64,000 bases of DNA from Streptomyces sp. NRRL S-244 (lineage in GTDB: Bacteria > Actinomycetota > Actinomycetes > Streptomycetales > Streptomycetaceae): positions 1-64,000 of the forward strand of contig NZ_JOCX01000014.1 in assembly GCF_000717915.1 (NCBI RefSeq), read 5' to 3'. The translations under genes and the position numbers were made by a program. The notes under the pieces are model-generated. The model ran no database searches. It was not told where the DNA came from and saw only the letters and a program-made list of their open reading frames with translations. This document shows, piece by piece, positions 63,402 through 64,000 of this stretch. The first letter of the stretch is position 1; each line of letters opens with the position of its first letter.

Positions 63402-64000
63402 CTACTCGGCGCGGTCCTCCGGCGCGGGGTCCTTCTCCACGGACACGGCCGGCGTGCCCGCCGAGGTGCCGTTCGCCGAGTTCGTCAGCTGGAGCTCCTT
63501 GGGAGAGAGCACCGGCGGGCGGGTCGACGGGGTGCGGTGCGAGGAGCCGGTCCACGCCGGGCGGGCCGGGCGCTTCACGATCGTCGAGAAGACCTCGGCG
63601 ATCTCCTCCTTGCCCAGCGTCTCCTTCTCGAGGAGCGCGAGGACCAGGTTGTCGAGGACGTCGCGGTTCTCGACCAGGATCTCCCAGGCCTCGTTGTGCG
63701 CCGTCTCGATGAGCTTCTTGACCTCTTCGTCGACGAGCGCCGCGACCTCTTCCGAGTAGTCCCGCGGGTGCGACATCTCGCGGCCCAGGAACGGCTCGGT
63801 GTTGTCGCCGCCGAACTTGATCGCGCCGAGGCGCTCGGTCATGCCGTACTGGGTCACCATCGCGCGGGCCGTCGCCGTGGCCTTCTCGATGTCGTTCGCC
63901 GCGCCGGTCGTCGGGTCGTGGAAGACCAGCTCCTCGGCCGCGCGCCCGCCCAGCATGTATGCCAGCTGGTCGAGCATCTCGTTGCGCGTGGTCGAGTACT
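63402..64000 (-). CDS. ftsH: ATP-dependent zinc metalloprotease FtsH (C-terminal part)
   Basis: The start lies beyond the window; 199 codons are visible on the minus strand. The visible part covers the end of the M41 peptidase domain (TTRNEMLDQLAYMLGGRAAEE, then FHDPTTGAANDIEKATATARAMVTQYGM with the third zinc ligand Asp) and a Pro/Ser/Thr-rich C-terminal tail (RTPSTRPPVLSPKELQLTNS). FtsH degrades misfolded membrane proteins. The folate cluster next to ftsH is conserved in actinobacteria. Confidence 0.93.
   Translation of the reverse strand, partial: YSTTRNEMLDQLAYMLGGRAAEELVFHDPTTGAANDIEKATATARAMVTQYGMTERLGAIKFGGDNTEPFLGREMSHPRDYSEEVAALVDEEVKKLIETAHNEAWEILVENRDVLDNLVLALLEKETLGKEEIAEVFSTIVKRPARPAWTGSSHRTPSTRPPVLSPKELQLTNSANGTSAGTPAVSVEKDPAPEDRAE

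Overview
The window is a very GC-rich actinobacterial chromosome segment with strong G/C at third codon positions, frequent GTG starts and many 4-base start/stop overlaps. Gene content and order (trpS-proC, ilvD, radA-disA, sigE-cseA-cseB-cseC, clpC-lsr2, panC-nadB-nadC-coaX, an orphan nuoD-like gene, folP-folB-folK/folE-ftsH) point to Streptomyces core chromosome. From memory the order is collinear with the S. coelicolor SCO3334-SCO3404 region; no search was run. I see no prophage, transposase, CRISPR array, tRNA gene or biosynthetic cluster.

Layout: 1-250 holds what looks like the promoter region of a leftward rRNA operon whose 16S gene lies off the left edge. 450-650 is a classical tryptophan attenuator (15-residue leader peptide with Trp-Trp, antiterminator, terminator) in front of trpS. 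Then come proC, an ABC exporter pair, a membrane protein, a small SH3 protein, a PQQ-type Ser/Thr kinase, ilvD, a TetR/isomerase pair, an exopolyphosphatase-like gene, a sigma-like/zinc-finger/BACON membrane fusion, radA-disA, a secreted protein, a PAP2 phosphatase and mutY. The cell-envelope stress operon sigE-cseABC (20.7-24.0 kb) is followed by a LamG protein and an M23 peptidase with a long structured leader. clpC (with ClgR-like boxes), lsr2, a GNAT enzyme, a BlaI-type repressor and several small genes lead to the coupled operon DUF2520-panC-nadB-nadC-coaX (34.1-39.6 kb) for CoA and NAD.

39.7-52.5 kb carries GntR and ArsR-type regulators, a secreted M28 aminopeptidase, a MidA/NDUFAF7-type methyltransferase, a NarL-type two-component system, two PH-domain membrane proteins, an orphan NuoD-like 49-kDa subunit and an arylamine N-acetyltransferase. 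52.6-56.3 kb encodes an osmoprotectant ABC importer. 56.3-59.4 kb has a membrane-anchored esterase divergent from an MprF-like lysyltransferase, plausibly part of the SigE envelope response. The right end is the folate cluster folP-NTF2-folB-folK-DUF3180, convergent with folE and the 3' part of ftsH.

A feature running through the window is leaderless transcription: about 20 genes have a TANNNT -10 element 6-8 bases before the start codon, which also decides several start sites. The most striking regulatory finds are the trpS attenuator, the M23 5' leader, a roughly 80-bp inverted repeat between clpC and the M23 gene, an AT-rich palindrome on the ABC exporter start, and an ArsR-type palindrome. 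The most unusual protein is the sigma/anti-sigma/BACON fusion.
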